DNA of 63,996 nt, taken from positions 1 through 63,996 of the forward strand of contig BDEJ01000028.1 of NCBI GenBank assembly GCA_001653155.1, written 5' to 3'. Shown here one piece after another: positions 62,126 through 63,996 of the stretch (its first letter is position 1; the number at the start of each line of letters is the position of its first letter). The notes under the pieces were generated by a model, which searched no databases, was not told the DNA's origin, and was given only the letters and a program-made list of their open reading frames with translations. The stretch is from Porphyromonadaceae bacterium H1. Lineage in GTDB: Bacteria; Bacteroidota; Bacteroidia; Bacteroidales; Paludibacteraceae. The position numbers and the translations under genes are program-made.

Positions 62126-63355
62126 TTATTTAGCGATGCCCATAGCAGCGTTGAACTTGTCAAGCTTGCCTGCGAGTAGCTCCATATCGTGTTCAATCTT
62201 CTTGTTGGTGATACGGGCATAGATTTGCGTGGTCTTGATGTTGGTGTGCCCTAACATCTTCGACACACTTTCGATAGGCACACCTTTAGAGAGCGACATC
62301 GTCGCAAAGGTGTGGCGAGCCAGGTGGAAGGTCAAGTTCTTCTTGATGCCACAGAGGTCGGCAATCTCCTTGAGATAGGAATTTGTCTTTTGGTTCGACA
62401 AAATAGGGAAAAGTTTGCCATCACGATAAGTCTGCTCGCCATACTTTTCGATGATGCTCTTGGGAATGTCGAGGAGAAGGACGTTGGTGGATACGCTGGT
62501 CTTTTGACGCTGCGTCATAATCCACTGCTTGTCGCCCATTTTGACGATGTGGTCGGGCGTGAGGTTAGCCACATCGATATAAGCCAACCCTGTGAAGCAA
62601 GAGAAGATGAAAATGTCACGCACCAACTCCAAACGTTTAATCCCAAAGTCTTTGTTGGCGATGCTGAGGATTTCCTCATCCGTCAAGAAGCCACGATTGA
62701 CGGGTTCTAAGTGGAAGCGATGATTGAGGAAAGGGTCGTGCATCAGGATGCCACGCTTTTGAGCATAGATGGTAATCGTCTTGAGGGTTTTCATCTTCTT
62801 GACAGTCGTGTTGTAAGAACAGCCCGCCACGGTGCTGAGATACAACTCGAAGTCTTGGATTACGGCAGGTGTCAGTTCGGTCAGCCCAATATCCTTGCGA
62901 GCATACTTGTGCTTGAGAAACTCAAAGAAGTGTCTGCGAAGTACACTATATTTTTGATGACTGTCTTTGCTGATGGTTTTCCCTACACGTTGTTTGACAT
63001 CGTCGATAAACGAGTCAAAGACAGGGAGGAACTCTGTGTACTCCTTGGTCTTTCCACAATAGAAGGAGCGGATTTTATCCATTGAGAGCGACTCGTTGTC
63101 TTCTAACTTGCGGTAGATACTATTGAGGGTGTGCGAGATGCCATCGAGTGCGGCATTCGCTGTCAGTACATCAGCCGTGCGACCTTTGAGTCGGCTGGTG
63201 GTATTGTTCCATAGCGCCTTGTCTACAAAAATCTTTGTAGAGCCAAAGTTTGCCATTTCCCCATTGAGGAACACACGCAGCATCACGGGCGATTTACCCT
63301 CTTTGTTTTCGTAATTCGAGCGTAGGTAAAAGGATACCTTAAAATTCTGCTTCAT
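62126..63355 (-). CDS. int: Tyrosine recombinase of element 2
   Basis: A 409-residue integrase, started at MKQNFKVSFYLRSN; in-frame ATGs at 63364, 63367 and 63379 add up to 8 residues. The arm-binding, core-binding and catalytic regions are in order. The catalytic domain includes HLARHTFATM (HxxR), LGHTNIKTTQIYARIT with the Tyr nucleophile, and FTGLAYIDVANL, where the first catalytic Arg is missing, as described for IntDOT-like enzymes. It has no long C-terminal extension, unlike the element 1 integrase. It lies 285 bp from attR in tRNA-Ser. Its core site is the 13-mer and its arm sites are probably the TGTAGCAGTA motifs. Confidence 0.95.
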   Translation of the reverse strand: MKQNFKVSFYLRSNYENKEGKSPVMLRVFLNGEMANFGSTKIFVDKALWNNTTSRLKGRTADVLTANAALDGISHTLNSIYRKLEDNESLSMDKIRSFYCGKTKEYTEFLPVFDSFIDDVKQRVGKTISKDSHQKYSVLRRHFFEFLKHKYARKDIGLTELTPAVIQDFELYLSTVAGCSYNTTVKKMKTLKTITIYAQKRGILMHDPFLNHRFHLEPVNRGFLTDEEILSIANKDFGIKRLELVRDIFIFSCFTGLAYIDVANLTPDHIVKMGDKQWIMTQRQKTSVSTNVLLLDIPKSIIEKYGEQTYRDGKLFPILSNQKTNSYLKEIADLCGIKKNLTFHLARHTFATMSLSKGVPIESVSKMLGHTNIKTTQIYARITNKKIEHDMELLAGKLDKFNAAMGIAK

Positions 63356-63372
63356 ACGCATCATTGTTTTGT

Positions 63373-63388
63373 GTAGCAATCTTGCTAC
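63373..63388 (-). promoter_or_regulatory. Palindrome just upstream of integrase 2
   Basis: GTAGCAATCTTGCTAC is a perfect inverted repeat (7-bp arms, 2-bp spacer) that starts 18 bases before the ATG at 63355. It contains two inverted copies of GTAGCA, the core of the end motif, so it may bind the integrase and let it regulate itself. Confidence 0.6.
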
Positions 63389-63455
63389 AAAGCTCTACAT
63401 AATTATCTGATATAGAAAACATTGATGCCGTCAGATTGGTATTCATTTATCGGTC

Positions 63456-63509
63456 ACTGCTACATTTTTTGAAGACAAATAATTTGTGTAGCAGTAAATG
63501 TAGCAGTAC
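63456..63509. other. Arm-type integrase sites at the right end of element 2
   Basis: TGTAGCAGTA occurs at about 63487-63496 and 63499-63508, spaced 12 bases, and an inverted near-copy CACTGCTACA lies at 63456-63465. The same motif is at the left end (11390-11548). Confidence 0.6.
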
Positions 63510-63577
63510 TTGACCGAAATGTGACTATCAAAGTATAGGGGTTAGCCGTCAGTAGATAGGGGTATATACAAAGAAAA

Positions 63578-63607
63578 ATCGTTGTAAAACCTTGATTTTA
63601 CAACGAT
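63578..63607 (-). terminator. Terminator between attR and integrase 2
   Basis: ATCGTTGTAAAA / TTTTACAACGAT (perfect 12-bp stem, 6-base loop) is followed on the minus strand by TTTTTCTTTGT, the same tail as the element 1 terminator. It would end the tRNA-Ser transcript inside the element. Confidence 0.85.
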
Positions 63608-63663
63608 TATCTATATTTTGAAGGCTATTTTGAATGGGGTTGTGAAACCCTTTTGAAACCTTC

Positions 63664-63751
<88 letters not shown>

Positions 63752-63801
63752 GGATTGCTTCGCAGAAACAAGATGCTGCTTCCGAAGCTAGAAAAACGGC
63801 G

Positions 63802-63833
63802 CAAAGATAGTATATTTTTTATTATACGGCAAA
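63802..63833 (-). promoter_or_regulatory. Promoter of tRNA-Ser
   Basis: On the minus strand TTTG (63830-63833) and TATCTTTG (63802-63809) are 20 bases apart. The box lies about 50 bases before the tRNA. Confidence 0.8.
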
Positions 63834-63853
63834 CTTCGGTATCGGATCCCGAA

Positions 63854-63910
63854 CAATGTTGTCCTAAATATTTTGATAAACATCAAAAAAAGAAGTAGAG
63901 CTAAGGAACA
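63854..63910. repeat. 57-bp direct repeat, copy 1
   Basis: Identical to 63940-63996. It contains a small hairpin TTTTGAT-AAAC-ATCAAAA (63871-63888). It lies upstream of the tRNA promoter, outside the ICE, and no ORF covers it. Confidence 0.9.
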
Positions 63911-63939
63911 AAATGTTACCTTAGTAAAGAGTCCCCAAC

Positions 63940-63996
63940 CAATGTTGTCCTAAATATTTTGATAAACATCAAAAAAAGAAGTAGAGCTAAGGAACA
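63940..63996. repeat. 57-bp direct repeat, copy 2 (reaches the window edge)
   Basis: Identical to 63854-63910, at a period of 86 bases. The array may continue beyond the window, so the number of copies is unknown. Confidence 0.9.

Overview
The window is a block of Bacteroidota mobile DNA, most likely from a Bacteroidales host such as Porphyromonas or a relative. Three things point there: TAnnTTTG-type -7 boxes with an upstream TTG, a complete tra operon in the CTnDOT/CTnPg1 order, and Bacteroidota-specific families (DUF3945, DUF1896, DUF3408, PcfJ/PcfK, RteC). The only clear chromosomal gene is a tRNA-Ser(TGA) at the right edge (63664-63751, minus strand).

A 13-bp direct repeat (GCGGAGAGAGAGG) lies at 11311-11323 and again at 63666-63678, inside the 3' end of the tRNA. 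It brackets an integrative and conjugative element (ICE) of about 52.4 kb. Its integrase (62126-63355) is next to the tRNA copy. A ten-base motif (TGTAGCAGTA), in direct and inverted copies, sits just inside both ends and looks like arm-type integrase sites. To the left lies the right part of a second element (1 to about 11323). It has its own tyrosine recombinase (9575-11038) about 270 bp from the shared 13-mer, in the same orientation, so I read the locus as a tandem accretion at the tRNA gene.

Element 1, right part, from left to right: a very AT-rich cargo gene truncated by the window (1-3408, C-terminal GHKL-like fold, possible defence gene); topB; a DUF3945 protein; ardA; a RibD/DHFR-like reductase; a candidate structured RNA; an ORF6N protein; the integrase.

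Element 2: a left-end regulatory and replication module (XRE regulator, HTH proteins, primase-helicase); an AbiE toxin-antitoxin pair; a 2071-aa methylase-helicase; topB and DUF3945; an IS3-family insertion flanked by regulator fragments; a heavy-metal island (Fur-like regulator, His-rich small protein, CusBAC-like RND system, P-type ATPase, CDF transporter, ArsC-like protein lacking its catalytic Cys, ACR3 arsenite pump); broken rteC copies; the mobilization genes (coupling protein, relaxase, MobA); a 550-bp oriT/leader region; traA-traG, traI-traO, traQ and a lysozyme; then PcfJ/PcfK, small hypothetical genes, DUF1896 and the integrase.

The genes fit a self-transmissible ICE. MobA, MobB and the coupling protein process and deliver DNA, the Tra proteins build the mating channel, ArdA and the methylase-helicase may protect incoming DNA, TopB and primase-helicase may act on replication or transfer intermediates, and AbiE may stabilise the element. 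The cargo is metal and arsenic resistance. Function names rest on motif and family recognition by eye; no database search was run.
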